This document shows positions 21,290 through 29,999 of a DNA stretch of 37,245 nucleotides, one piece after another. Each line of letters begins with the position of its first letter. The first letter of the stretch is position 1. The position numbers were made by a program, and so were the translations under genes. Source of the stretch: a virus. The notes beneath the pieces were generated by a model. It saw nothing but the letters and a program-made list of their open reading frames with translations. It had not been told where the DNA came from and did not search any database. The stretch lies in IMG/VR virus record IMGVR_UViG_3300025674_000141, positions 1 through 37,245 of that record; one strand, written 5' to 3'.

Positions 21290-21340
21290 TCGTTTTTAGC
21301 TACCCGCTATATTGGCCCGTGTTTTTAGTGTTAGGCATGT

Positions 21341-21364
21341 TTTGACGCCGTTTGACGCGTCAAA
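21341..21364. repeat. Three TTTGACG half-sites, two forming a perfect palindrome
   Basis: TTTGACGCGTCAAA (21351-21364) is a perfect 14-bp palindrome, and a third half-site TTTGACGC lies exactly 10 bp upstream (21341-21348). It lies between mor and the late palindrome site B. The layout suggests a regulator binding site or autoregulatory operator, distinct from the TTAAA-type palindrome. No binding partner can be named. Confidence 0.5.
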
Positions 21365-21427
21365 GATGTATTTAAAAAGTAGCTGGCGCAGTGGTATTGT
21401 TAATCAGCAACTAAATCCCCTCAAAAA

Positions 21428-21473
21428 CTCTTAAACTCCTTTAAAAGACCCCACTCGCGAATCCCGCCATAGT
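21428..21473 (+). promoter_or_regulatory. Candidate Mor-dependent late promoter (site B)
   Basis: CTCTTAAA-CTCC-TTTAAAAG (21428-21447) has 8-base arms with one mismatch and resembles site A at 5803-5826. A -10-like CATAGT (21468-21473, 4 of 6) starts about 30 bp after its centre, which would put the start near 21480 and the palindrome near -43, the position used by Mor at the Mu middle promoter. No -35 box is visible. A stem CTCACG/CGTGAG (21477-21482, 21493-21498) follows in the leader. Function inferred from position, sequence sharing and the adjacent mor gene. Confidence 0.58.
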
Positions 21474-21506
21474 GATCTCACGTTATCTATTTCGTGAGTC
21501 GCATCC

Positions 21507-22511
21507 ATGCCAGGCACAACACCCAGCATCCACATTTTCAAAGCCGGTACTCATACCAGCGTCGCGGGCGATCAAATATCGTTTAGCGATGCAGAAGTTG
21601 CCGCATCTATTAATGCCTACGATCCAGCGATCCACGAAGCCCCTCTCGTTATCGGTCACCCAACATTAGATGGCCCTGCGTACGGTTGGGTTAAATCATT
21701 AGCCGCCGATGCCGACGGCATGGTGGCGATCCCGGATCAAGTCAATGCCGATTTTGCAGAGATGCATAAAAGCGGCGCGTTTAAAAAAGTGTCCGCATCA
21801 TTTTACCCCCCGACCTCCGCGAATAACCCTGTGCCCGGCGTTTGGTATTTACGTCACGTCGGTTTTTTGGGCGCGATGCCTCCAGCCATTAAAGGGCTGC
21901 GTAACCCCGAGTTCGCCGAGGGCGATGATTACATCACCGTTGAATTTTCCGAAGGTTTGCCTGCTGTCGACGAGCCTGCAACACCTATTACCGAAGAACC
22001 CCCAGCCACTCAAACCGAGGACACCACCGTGACCGAAGCAGAAGCCGCAGCGTTAGCTGCAAAAAACAAACAGCTCGAAGCGGATTTGCTAGCCGAGAAA
22101 ACCGCCCGCGCTAAAGACGCCGCCGACCAGCGCGCAAAAGAAAACGTTGCCTTTGCTGAAAAATTGGCAACAGAAACCCGCATCGGTAAAGACGAAGCGC
22201 CGTTAATCGCCGCCGTATTAACCACGCTCGAAAATGCCGCCGCAGCAACGCCGGTGAGTTTTGGCGAAGGCGACGCTGCAAAACCCTTGCATAAAGCGTT
22301 TGCGGATTCGCTGCAAGCCCAGCCGACACGTGTGGAGTTTGCGGAGATCGTCACGAAAGAAAAAGGTGCGGAAGCGGACGCCGATGATTCGGTGCAATAC
22401 GCCGAAGGCACGTCGCCTGAGTCGATTGAGTTGGATAAAAAAATTCGCGCGCACATGAAAGCGCATAACGTTGACTACACCACCGCCGCGCACGCGGTCG
22501 GCAATAAATAA
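21507..22511 (+). CDS. Head maturation protease and scaffold (Mu gpI-like)
   Basis: A 334-residue protein. Residues 1-150 match the Mu-like protease domain: IHIFKAGTHTS, EAPLVIGHPTLDGPAYGWVK (about 46-65), FKKVSASFYPP (about 92-102), and WYLRHVGFLGAMPPAIKGL (about 112-130). Residues about 170-240 are a Glu/Ala/Lys-rich coiled coil, which together with the C-terminal part would act as the scaffold around which the capsid assembles, before self-digestion. A separate internal-start scaffold, as in Mu gpZ, is possible but not obvious. It is the first late head gene; its Shine-Dalgarno (GTGAG) is weak. Confidence 0.85.
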   Translation: MPGTTPSIHIFKAGTHTSVAGDQISFSDAEVAASINAYDPAIHEAPLVIGHPTLDGPAYGWVKSLAADADGMVAIPDQVNADFAEMHKSGAFKKVSASFYPPTSANNPVPGVWYLRHVGFLGAMPPAIKGLRNPEFAEGDDYITVEFSEGLPAVDEPATPITEEPPATQTEDTTVTEAEAAALAAKNKQLEADLLAEKTARAKDAADQRAKENVAFAEKLATETRIGKDEAPLIAAVLTTLENAAAATPVSFGEGDAAKPLHKAFADSLQAQPTRVEFAEIVTKEKGAEADADDSVQYAEGTSPESIELDKKIRAHMKAHNVDYTTAAHAVGNK

Positions 22512-22522
22512 GGGGATACTTT

Positions 22523-23449
22523 ATGGGTCGTTTATCAAATTTGCGTCAACAAGATCCGGTGCTAACTGAGTTAGCGTACGGCTACGATAACGCGGAAATG
22601 GCATGTGAAGCGCTATTCCCTGTTGTTAACGTTGACAAGGAAGGCGGGAAGATTCCGTTGTTCGGAAAAGAAAAGTTCCGCATTTATGAAACACTACGCG
22701 CGCTGCGTGCGAAGTCTAATCGCATCCAGCCATCCGACATCGGTGATTTAGACATCATCCTCGACGAGCACGATCTCGAATATCCGATTGACTATCGTGA
22801 AGACGAAGAAGCGAGCTTCCCACTGCGTGCACATGCGAACGATGTAGTAACCGAAGGCATTCAATTACGCCGCGAAAAATATTGTGCGGATCTCGCTCAG
22901 AACGCTGCTAATTATGCCGCGAGCAACAAAATTACGCTCTCGGGTACTAGCCAGTTTACAGACGGCACTAACTCCGATCCCGAGGGTGTCGTCTCCGATG
23001 CGCACGACGCAATTCGTAAGAAAATCGGCAAAAAAGCGAACACGATGGTAATCGGTGAATCGTCGTGGCGCGTGCTGAAACGTCATCCTCAGCTGCGCGG
23101 CCTGCTATCAACCAACACAAAGCGTTTAGTACGAATCGAAGACCTGAAGGATATCTTTGAAGTTCAAAATATTGTCATCGGTTTATCTATGTTTGAACCG
23201 GAGATCGGCGATCAGATGGCTGATATCTGGTCGGATAATATCGTCATGGCGTACGTCCCAACCGCTGATAAGTCTATGCGCACAATGTACAAGCCATCGT
23301 ATGGATATACGTTGCGCAAAAAGGGCAGTCTGATTGTGGATGCGCGTACTGAAGACGGTAAGGTCGAGATCATTCGCCAGACCGATATTTATCGCCCGTA
23401 CCTGCTGGGTGCCGAAGGCGGCTACTTAATCAGCAACACCAACGGTTAA
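22523..23449 (+). CDS. Major capsid protein
   Basis: A 308-residue protein right after the protease/scaffold gene, as expected of the major head subunit. It starts MGRLSNLRQQDPVLTELAYG, has LEYPIDYREDEEASFPLRAH around residues 75-95 (loop-like), TMVIGESSWRVLKRHPQLRG around 173-192, and ends in IYRPYLLGAEGGYLISNTNG. It probably has the HK97 fold, although that cannot be read from the sequence alone. The gene has a strong GGGGA ribosome site and shows regular codon use, consistent with high expression. Confidence 0.85.
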   Translation: MGRLSNLRQQDPVLTELAYGYDNAEMACEALFPVVNVDKEGGKIPLFGKEKFRIYETLRALRAKSNRIQPSDIGDLDIILDEHDLEYPIDYREDEEASFPLRAHANDVVTEGIQLRREKYCADLAQNAANYAASNKITLSGTSQFTDGTNSDPEGVVSDAHDAIRKKIGKKANTMVIGESSWRVLKRHPQLRGLLSTNTKRLVRIEDLKDIFEVQNIVIGLSMFEPEIGDQMADIWSDNIVMAYVPTADKSMRTMYKPSYGYTLRKKGSLIVDARTEDGKVEIIRQTDIYRPYLLGAEGGYLISNTNG

Positions 23450-23459
23450 GGAGTAACGC

Positions 23460-23888
23460 ATGGCAGCCCGTAAACCAACCCCAAAAGCAGCGGCTGAACA
23501 AGCCGCTGCAACTCCGCCACCGGCTGCGGTCGTCGTTGATAAAGACGCAACCGACGCTGATGTAAATGCCGCCCAGGAACAGGCCGAAGCCGACGCCAAA
23601 GCCGCTGAAGAATTAGCGGCCAAGGAAAAAGCCCAAGCCGATGCTAAGGCCGCTGAAGAATTAGCGGCCAAGGAACAAGCCGAAGCCGACGCCAAGGCCG
23701 CTGAAGAATTAGCGGCTAAGGAGCAAGCCAAGGCCGCTGCACTTGAGCCGCTCGAATACGTTGTCAATTCCCCCGTCAATCACGACGGCGAATCGTACAG
23801 CGTTGGTGACTACATCTATTTAACTGCTAAACAAGCCGCGCGTTTGGTCGCAAACGGCACCATTAGCATGACCGGAGAATCCGCATGA
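23460..23888 (+). CDS. Head-associated protein with Ala/Lys/Glu tandem repeats
   Basis: A 142-residue protein in two parts. Residues 1-40 are Ala/Pro-rich. Residues 44-91 are three near-identical 16-residue units (ADAKAAEELAAKEQAE), predicted to form a highly charged single helix. Residues about 97-142 form a small domain (YVVNSPVNHDGESYSVGDYI, then LTAKQAARLVANGTISM) like that of the short protein encoded at 25166-25339 (THAGKAYAAGDKINVREATA), so both may share a DUF7210-type module. It lies between capsid and cement genes. It may be a head decoration or connector linker. GGAG precedes the ATG, and its end overlaps the next ATG. Confidence 0.65.
   Translation: MAARKPTPKAAAEQAAATPPPAAVVVDKDATDADVNAAQEQAEADAKAAEELAAKEKAQADAKAAEELAAKEQAEADAKAAEELAAKEQAKAAALEPLEYVVNSPVNHDGESYSVGDYIYLTAKQAARLVANGTISMTGESA
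23589..23732 (+). repeat. Three tandem 48-bp repeats in coding sequence
   Basis: Three 48-bp units encode the 16-residue repeats of the preceding feature, differing by only a few bases. In-frame units of this kind can expand or contract by slippage, so copy number may vary between related phages. Confidence 0.85.
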
Positions 23889-24217
23889 AAACTCACATGC
23901 CTTTATTAGTAATGTCGATCACCGCCGCGTCGGCCATCGCTCAACGTCGTTTCGTCGGCCTCGACGGCGACCTGTGCGCCGCTGGGGCAAAAGCCCTCGG
24001 CGTCACCGAATTCGCCGTGGACGCTGGCGATCAAGCCTCGGTTAACGCCCTCGGCGTAATTTTGATTGAAGCCGGTGGTGCCATTGCTGCAGAAGCCCAA
24101 GTTGAAGTCGATGCGGCTGGTAAAGCGGTTACGCTGGATACCGGTATCAGCAACGGCTACGCGCTGGATGCCGCCACCGCGGATGGCGACGTCATCCGTA
24201 TTGTGCGCGGTATTTAA
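23885..24217 (+). CDS. DUF2190 capsid cement protein
   Basis: A 110-residue protein of the DUF2190 type, small beta-rich proteins that trimerise on the capsid surface and stabilise it. Signs are QRRFVGLDGDLCAAGAKALG (residues 20-39), VNALGVILIEAGGAIAAEAQ and LDTGISNGYALDAATADGDV. The N-terminal hydrophobic stretch is part of the fold and not a convincing signal peptide. It overlaps the preceding gene by 4 bases (ATGA). Confidence 0.8.
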   Translation: MKTHMPLLVMSITAASAIAQRRFVGLDGDLCAAGAKALGVTEFAVDAGDQASVNALGVILIEAGGAIAAEAQVEVDAAGKAVTLDTGISNGYALDAATADGDVIRIVRGI

Positions 24218-24220
24218 CCG

Positions 24221-24721
24221 ATGGCCGCGTATGCAACAGTCGCTGAGTTAGCCCGCGTAGCGATAGACGGCTGGGACGAACTCGCCCAGTTCTCGACACG
24301 TAACCCGCAGGTGACCGGCGACATGTTGGAGCAGGTGTATAACGACGAGCCGCTGGACGATTTGTCGTTAAACACCGACGCGGCTGACGGGCTGGCAGAG
24401 CTAACAGACACGCTCGAAAACGTGTCTCGTTATGCAGACACGTATTTAAACCAACGCTATCGGGAATTAGTGCCGCTAGCGCTGGAGCATTACCAAAACA
24501 CCGGCCTTGGTTATGCCGTGGCGGTAATCGCCTTGGGCCGAATGTACGGCATTCGTCAGAGCGAAGAGATGCGGAAAACGATCAAAGCGCAGGAAGACTA
24601 TCTGCGCGATTTAGCCTCTGGTAAAGCTTCGCTTGATTACACCCAGCCGAGCACGCCAGAGCCAAGCGGCCGCATGACGGTTGTGGCTAAACCATCGGCA
24701 TTTGATTGGGGTGGTTATTAA
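24221..24721 (+). CDS. DUF1320 head-tail connector protein (Mu gp36-like)
   Basis: A 166-residue, helical protein like DUF1320. It starts MAAYATVAELARVAI, has a helix-rich centre (VSRYADTYLNQRYRELVPLA) and GKASLDYTQPSTPEPSG, and finishes with AFDWGGY, the usual end of the family. These proteins form the ring between portal and tail. It is placed 3 bases after the cement gene, and its TAA overlaps the next ATG by one base. Confidence 0.82.
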   Translation: MAAYATVAELARVAIDGWDELAQFSTRNPQVTGDMLEQVYNDEPLDDLSLNTDAADGLAELTDTLENVSRYADTYLNQRYRELVPLALEHYQNTGLGYAVAVIALGRMYGIRQSEEMRKTIKAQEDYLRDLASGKASLDYTQPSTPEPSGRMTVVAKPSAFDWGGY

Positions 24722-25152
24722 TGTTTACCGACATTGAGCAAGCGTTAGTTGAGCGTTTAAAAGCAGCAATGCCGAATGTGCACGTACTGACAGCGACGGA
24801 CTTATCCGAAGTCGACGAGGCACGCCAACCAACGCCTGCGGTGCACGTTATTTATAACGGCTATCGCACGTTGCCAAACGCCCGCACCGACGGCAAAGCC
24901 ACACAAGTATCGCAAACGTGGCTGACCGTGATCGCCGTGCGCAACGTCCGCAAACGCGGTACCGGCGAAGCGGCACGAGAAGACGCAGTCGCGCTGTGCG
25001 AACAAGTTGCGGGCAGTTTGATGGGATTCCGGCCGCAATCGGCCGCTGGCCCGTTGACGCTAACGAACGCACCGCGCAGCGGCGCAAGCAACGGATTTAC
25101 ATACGTGCCGCTGGCGTTTGCCGTGGACACAGTTTTAAAAGCAGCCAACTAA
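24721..25152 (+). CDS. Tail terminator / gp37-like protein
   Basis: A 143-residue alpha/beta protein starting MFTDIEQALVERLKAAMPNV, with a central IYNGYRTLPNARTDGKATQV and a closing YVPLAFAVDTVLKAAN. It matches the gp37/DUF1834-type group found after DUF1320 in Mu-like phages, which is now viewed as tail terminator: a ring capping the tail tube at the head end. The ATG at 24721 overlaps the previous stop; an upstream ATG at 24706 lies inside the previous gene. Confidence 0.72.
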   Translation: MFTDIEQALVERLKAAMPNVHVLTATDLSEVDEARQPTPAVHVIYNGYRTLPNARTDGKATQVSQTWLTVIAVRNVRKRGTGEAAREDAVALCEQVAGSLMGFRPQSAAGPLTLTNAPRSGASNGFTYVPLAFAVDTVLKAAN

Positions 25153-25165
25153 CCACGAGGTATTT

Positions 25166-25339
25166 ATGGCATCTACAAAAACGATCGACGTCACACTGGC
25201 GAAGGCACACACACACGCGGGTAAAGCCTACGCCGCTGGCGACAAAATTAACGTCCGCGAAGCAACCGCGTCGTGGTTAAAAAAAGCCGGTGTTGTTGCG
25301 GATAACGCGCCCACCACTAAACCCGTGAAAGGAGCATAG
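25166..25339 (+). CDS. Small DUF7210-like protein, 57 residues
   Basis: MASTKTIDVTLAKAHTHAGK is followed by AYAAGDKINVREATASWLKK and a short Pro/Lys tail. The fold appears to be a small beta-plus-helix domain, as in the C-terminus of the repeat protein at 23460-23888. Such short proteins commonly precede the tail tube gene in this phage group. Its ATG has GAGG upstream, and its end supplies the AGGAG used by the tail tube gene 2 bases after the stop. Confidence 0.65.
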   Translation: MASTKTIDVTLAKAHTHAGKAYAAGDKINVREATASWLKKAGVVADNAPTTKPVKGA

Positions 25340-25341
25340 TC

Positions 25342-26118
25342 ATGGCTGAACGCGTAGCAGTTTATAAACCCTATCTGGGCAGCGGCAAAGTCTGGTTGCG
25401 TGATCAATCGCTGCCAAACGGCCCGTCGTATCATATCGGTAACGTGTCAGTACTCACACTGACTGTCGACGAAGAAGTGATCGAACAAAAAGATTACACA
25501 TCGGCTGGCGGCGGTACGCACGCTGAGGTGCGTCGCATCAACTCTGTGACCGCCGCTATCACGATGCACGACCTTAACGCCGATAACCTCGCGTTAGCGA
25601 CAAAAGGCAGCAACACTGTTGTTGCTGCGGGCACCGTCACTGACGAACCCGGCACCGCCCACAAAGGCGCTTTAATTCGCTTAGCGAAACCCAGCCCGAC
25701 CACCGTGGTTGTGACCAGCTCGGATGGCAATACGACCTACACCGAAGGCACAGATTACGACGTAGTTGGTGCCGGTATTGTGATCGCGACCACTGGGGCG
25801 ATTGCCACGGCAATTGATGCACTGGGTACACCATCAGACGGCCTACCCGTGCTAGTTGATTACGCCTATGGCGCGTACAACGAAGTGGAAGCACTGACCC
25901 AAGGCAACACGAACTGGGCGCTCACGTTCGACGGCGTGAACGAAGCAGATAGCGATAGCCCGCAGGTTGTTGATTTGCACAAAGTGAATTTGGGTGCGGC
26001 TAGCGAGTTGTCTTTGATTGGTGACGCGCTGGGCACGATTAGTGTCGAAGGTAAATGCCTGAAAGACAGCAGCCAAGGCGCGGGTAAGTCTGCGTACTAC
26101 CGAGTGCAGCAGGCATAA
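25342..26118 (+). CDS. Major tail tube protein
   Basis: A 258-residue beta-rich protein beginning MAERVAVYKPYLGSGKVWLR, with GNVSVLTLTVDEEVIEQKDY and VRRINSVTAAITMHDLNADN, typical of tail tube subunits of non-contractile phages. A middle insertion (about residues 110-180, THAGTVTDEPGTAHKGALIR-type sequence with SSDGNTTYTEGTDYDV) could be an Ig-like surface domain. The last part LSLIGDALGTISVEGKCLKD is again typical. No sheath gene precedes it, so the tail is of the siphovirus type. A strong terminator follows directly. Confidence 0.78.
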   Translation: MAERVAVYKPYLGSGKVWLRDQSLPNGPSYHIGNVSVLTLTVDEEVIEQKDYTSAGGGTHAEVRRINSVTAAITMHDLNADNLALATKGSNTVVAAGTVTDEPGTAHKGALIRLAKPSPTTVVVTSSDGNTTYTEGTDYDVVGAGIVIATTGAIATAIDALGTPSDGLPVLVDYAYGAYNEVEALTQGNTNWALTFDGVNEADSDSPQVVDLHKVNLGAASELSLIGDALGTISVEGKCLKDSSQGAGKSAYYRVQQA

Positions 26119-26153
26119 AAAACACGGATGACATCTCAAGGAAGAGACCCATT

Positions 26154-26183
26154 AAAAAAGGCGGCCATTTAGCCGCCTTTTTT
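26154..26183. terminator. Strong bidirectional rho-independent terminator
   Basis: A 12-base stem AAAAAAGGCGGC / GCCGCCTTTTTT with a CATTTA loop. The GC-rich core followed by six T works as an intrinsic terminator on the plus strand, and the A run makes it work on the minus strand as well. It lies between tail tube and tape measure genes, both of which read to the right, so it should reduce tape measure expression relative to the abundant tube protein. Confidence 0.9.
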
Positions 26184-26226
26184 GTAATAAAACTCTGAAC
26201 ATAAAACATAAATCTGAGACATAAAT

Positions 26227-29200
26227 ATGGCCAACCGCGATCTCGAACTAGCGCTAAAAATTAAAGCGACCTCCGAGGGCTTGGGCGAGATTCGGTCGAC
26301 GATTAAAGAGTTAGAAAATGCGGGCATCGAGACCGGCGCGTGGAAAGATGCAGTTAATGAGCTTGACGACACGCTCGCTGAGGTCGCACGCAATGACGCG
26401 CTAATAGAACAGTTTGTTAAACTAAAAACAGAGACCACAAAATCCGCCGAAGCGCTAAAGCTGGCCCAAGCCCAAGCGCAAAAACTCGCTGTCGAATTAA
26501 AGAACACCGAAAACCCCACTAAAGCCCAAACCGCGGCGTTCGAAAAGTCACGCGCCGCAGTCGTTAAATCATCCACGGCGTACAATCAAAACCGATTGGC
26601 CGTGCAAAATATGCGCGGTGATTTAAAAACCGCGGGCATCGAGACGCGTAACCTCGCTGCGCATCAAATTGCTGGCAACAAAGCCGCCGCGGATGCCAAA
26701 GCCAAGGCCGATCTGTTAACCCGTGGCCTGCAATCTCAAGTCACACAATTAAAAGCCGCAAGCACCGCGACGGTTAAACAAGCCGCATCACAAACTGAAG
26801 TGACTAAAACCGCAAAAACGGCATCCACACAGCTTGCAGATTTACAGCGCAACGCGATCGCATTATTCGGCGTGACCAAAGGCACGCAATTAATTGGCGA
26901 TTTAGGCCGCATGGCGGACGAGTACACAAACCTCAGTGCCAGGGTAAAACTAGCGGTCGGCGAAGGCGAAGCGTTCCGCGAAGGTATGGCGGATATCCGC
27001 GATACGGCAAACGACGTGGGCGGCGCGCTTAGCTCTATCGGCGAGCTGTATGTCACGCTTAATCGTGCAACTAAAGAGTTGAATTATTCGCAACAACAAG
27101 TCGCGAATTTAACCGACACCATTAGCAAATCATTTTTAGTATCAGGCTCGTCTGCGCAAGCCGCTGACGCAGCGATTACACAGCTCGCACAGGGTTTGCA
27201 GTCCGGCGTGTTGCGTGGCGACGAATTCAACAGCGTGATGGAGCAAAGCCCACGCTTAGCGCAAGCAATGACCGACGCCCTCGGGGTGACGCGCGGCGAG
27301 CTACGGGCGATGGCCGAAGACGGCAAACTCACCACAGAACTCGTTTTAAACGCGTTGCAATCTCAATCTGCCGCCATCGCTGAAGAAGCGGCTAAAATGC
27401 CCGACACGATCGGCCGTGCCGTGCAGCGGATGCAAAACGAATTTATGGTGGCGGTCGGCGAAATGGATCAAGCCGTGGGTGCGTCGGCGTTGGTTGCCGA
27501 GGCGTTATCCAGCGTTGCCAAAAACATGGAAACGGTCATTGATATGCTGGAGCTGGCGGGTGAAGTTGCTACCGCCGCACTGCTTAAAAAGTATGTGCCT
27601 GCGGTCATCGCATCGAGCAAAGCCACGCTAGTCGCCGCTAAAAACGGAACGCTATTCGCGGGCAGTATGGCGGCCGTCGAAGGATCGTCAAAAGGTGCCG
27701 CCGCAGGTTTGGCACTGCTCAAAAACGGGCTGCAGTTGCTCGCCGTATCATTCAGCGTCGATCAAGCATTTAAACTCGTTGGTGCGCTTGGGGAATTACG
27801 CCAAGCCAACCGGGTGCTTTCAGATTCTCAGCAACAGCTGATCGGTCAAAACGACGAACTCTCAAAAGCCTATCTCGAAATTAGCGAAAAAACAGGCGTT
27901 GTCGTTAATAACATGCGCGACCTTGACGTCGCCATCGCCAGCGGCACCATCGTTATTGACGCGCAGACCAATGCATATTTAAACGCGGCTCAAGCCGCCG
28001 AGTTAAAAGCCAAGCGCGATTTAGAGGCCAGTGACGCGGCCGTAAAAATGACGTACACGCAGCAAGAGTTATCGGCCCGAATGGGTGAGACAAACAAACT
28101 ACTGCAGGCAGCTGTCGATGATAATTCGAAACTCGCGTCGGTAATGTCCGGGGCACTGCTCGATGCCATGAAAAATGGCGAAACCGGCGTTGCAGCGTTC
28201 GCCATTGCATTGCGTGGTGCCGAGCAGCAAGGCAAGTTAACAGCGGAGCAAATCGAGACCGGATTGTCCTCCGCGTTGGCCGGTTTAAGCAATGAAGAAC
28301 GCCTGCGCTTCGGCGACGCAATAAAAGCAGCGATGGGCAAAGTGACCGAAGGCGCTGATGGCGCGGGCCTGAGTATTACTCAGCTGCAATCGCTGATTGA
28401 TAAAATGAATACGTCGGCGGACGAGCAAGCGCTTAGCCGCTTGGGCTTATCTATGACCGACTTGACCGGCGGCATATCCGCGGGCGTACAGCAGTCACTT
28501 GCGGATCTGCAAGTGTTGGACACTAAACTGGCTGACCTCGGCGTCACGGGTAGCGCAGCGGCCGCGGTTGTTGAGACCTCAATTACTACGGCATTGCGCA
28601 ACGCAAAAACCGCCGCCGATCGCACCGCGCTAACCGCAGTTTTAGAACGCTGGCGCGAGCAAGGCATTATTACAGCGGCCGCGTTTGATCGTATTACCGG
28701 CTCATTAAATCAAACCAAACAAGCCGCAGATTCACTTGATAAACGCATGGCCGACTTAGGTATTGTCAGTCAGTCGGCGCTTAACAGTGTTGCCGAATCA
28801 GCTCGCCAGCTTTATGACGATATTAAAAACAGCAACGCGCCTATTGAAGACCAAAAAGCCGCATTCGAACGATATGCTCAAGCCGCCGTCGCCGCTAATA
28901 AAAATGTGGCAGACGGGCAACGTCAGACCGTGATCGAGCAACTAAAAGTCATGGCCGTCATGAATGGTATGTCTGATTTTCTTGAGCAGTTGTTACAGCA
29001 ACAAGGATTGCTCGGCGATGCGGGAGAGCAATCTGGAGAGCAGATTAAAAAAGGGGCCGAGGGTGCTACCGAAGCAACCAGAACGCTGAGCAAAGCTGCT
29101 AAAGACTCGACCCGCGACGTCCAAGCCGTCGCCGCCAGTTTGGCCGAATGGTTCGGCGCTGTGCGCACCGAAATGCAAAGCCTAAGCGCCGAAGCCGGTG

Positions 29201-29994
29201 CGCTATTCGACGACAAAATGGGTCTGCAATCTTCAGGTACCGTTAACGAAGTCGACGCGTTAAAAGCTGCGCTGTCTGCGGCCCACGAGGAACTCGGAAA
29301 AATCGCGATCGACAATATTCAAGTGTTCGATCCGACCGGCATCAATCGCTGGAAGAATTCTGTACTGCAGGCGAAGAATGAAACCGTCAGCGCGTACAAC
29401 GAGCAGAAAATTAAATTCCTTGAGTACACCCAAGCCCTCCAAAACGGCGAAACGTTAAACGCCTCGTTTATCCGTAACGCCGAAACCGCGGTCGGCACAA
29501 TGAAGCTGCTCGGCTCTCAGGATCTCGCGACCCTGCGCAGTGCAATTGACAGTGCAACGCAAAAGCTAGAGTCGATGCGTGACGCTGCGAAAGCGACGCG
29601 TGATAGTTTGCAAGACGAGTTAGATCGCATTAACGGCAATCAAGCCAATATTGATAAAAACGAGTACGAACGTAAAAAAGCCGAAGCACAAAAAGAGCTA
29701 GAAAATGCGCGGCTATACGGCGATCAACAAGCGATAAATTACTGGACCGAAGCGCTGAAATTATTAGATCAGGTGCGCAGCGCGAAGGCGCAAAAGGCTC
29801 GCGAAGACGCAGCATCTAGCAACTCTCAAACCGCCGGTAGCGCGCCATCCGCTCCCTCTCAACAGGCTACAAAAACGTACGACGTCAACGTCAATTTCGG
29901 CGGAGAAAAAACTAAACTGGCGTTCGCAAACGAGGCGTCTGCGGATAGCTTTTTATCGCTAATGAACGACTTTAAAAACCGCTCAGGAGGCTAA
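26227..29994 (+). CDS. Tail tape measure protein
   Basis: A 1255-residue protein that sets tail length and occupies the tail tube. Residues 1-210 are coiled coil. Residues about 215-415 are the conserved tape measure domain (YTNLSARVKLAVGEGEAFRE, then LTDTISKSFLVSGSSAQAAD and GVLRGDEFNSVMEQSPRLAQ). Hydrophobic stretches follow at about 440-520, and the rest is again helical, ending in a Ser/Gln-rich linker and a small C-terminal segment (TYDVNVNFGGEKTKLAFANE). At about 0.15 nm per residue the tail would be near 190 nm, a rule-of-thumb estimate. No chaperone genes precede it. Confidence 0.93.
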   Translation: MANRDLELALKIKATSEGLGEIRSTIKELENAGIETGAWKDAVNELDDTLAEVARNDALIEQFVKLKTETTKSAEALKLAQAQAQKLAVELKNTENPTKAQTAAFEKSRAAVVKSSTAYNQNRLAVQNMRGDLKTAGIETRNLAAHQIAGNKAAADAKAKADLLTRGLQSQVTQLKAASTATVKQAASQTEVTKTAKTASTQLADLQRNAIALFGVTKGTQLIGDLGRMADEYTNLSARVKLAVGEGEAFREGMADIRDTANDVGGALSSIGELYVTLNRATKELNYSQQQVANLTDTISKSFLVSGSSAQAADAAITQLAQGLQSGVLRGDEFNSVMEQSPRLAQAMTDALGVTRGELRAMAEDGKLTTELVLNALQSQSAAIAEEAAKMPDTIGRAVQRMQNEFMVAVGEMDQAVGASALVAEALSSVAKNMETVIDMLELAGEVATAALLKKYVPAVIASSKATLVAAKNGTLFAGSMAAVEGSSKGAAAGLALLKNGLQLLAVSFSVDQAFKLVGALGELRQANRVLSDSQQQLIGQNDELSKAYLEISEKTGVVVNNMRDLDVAIASGTIVIDAQTNAYLNAAQAAELKAKRDLEASDAAVKMTYTQQELSARMGETNKLLQAAVDDNSKLASVMSGALLDAMKNGETGVAAFAIALRGAEQQGKLTAEQIETGLSSALAGLSNEERLRFGDAIKAAMGKVTEGADGAGLSITQLQSLIDKMNTSADEQALSRLGLSMTDLTGGISAGVQQSLADLQVLDTKLADLGVTGSAAAAVVETSITTALRNAKTAADRTALTAVLERWREQGIITAAAFDRITGSLNQTKQAADSLDKRMADLGIVSQSALNSVAESARQLYDDIKNSNAPIEDQKAAFERYAQAAVAANKNVADGQRQTVIEQLKVMAVMNGMSDFLEQLLQQQGLLGDAGEQSGEQIKKGAEGATEATRTLSKAAKDSTRDVQAVAASLAEWFGAVRTEMQSLSAEAGALFDDKMGLQSSGTVNEVDALKAALSAAHEELGKIAIDNIQVFDPTGINRWKNSVLQAKNETVSAYNEQKIKFLEYTQALQNGETLNASFIRNAETAVGTMKLLGSQDLATLRSAIDSATQKLESMRDAAKATRDSLQDELDRINGNQANIDKNEYERKKAEAQKELENARLYGDQQAINYWTEALKLLDQVRSAKAQKAREDAASSNSQTAGSAPSAPSQQATKTYDVNVNFGGEKTKLAFANEASADSFLSLMNDFKNRSGG

Positions 29995-29999
29995 TAATC

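Noticed and set aside
22010-22493. Minus-strand open frames opposite the scaffold region
   Set aside because: They are antisense products of the Glu/Ala/Lys-rich coiled-coil coding sequence, with no start signal.
23426-23779. Minus-strand Ala/Ser repeat protein opposite the capsid-region repeat gene
   Set aside because: The apparent repeats are just the reverse reading of the 48-bp units. The plus-strand frame has the ribosome site, coupling and conserved C-terminal domain.
26736-29315. Multiple minus-strand Ala/Ser-rich frames opposite the tape measure gene
   Set aside because: They are typical shadows of a long helical protein gene with biased codon use; no ribosome sites or domains.
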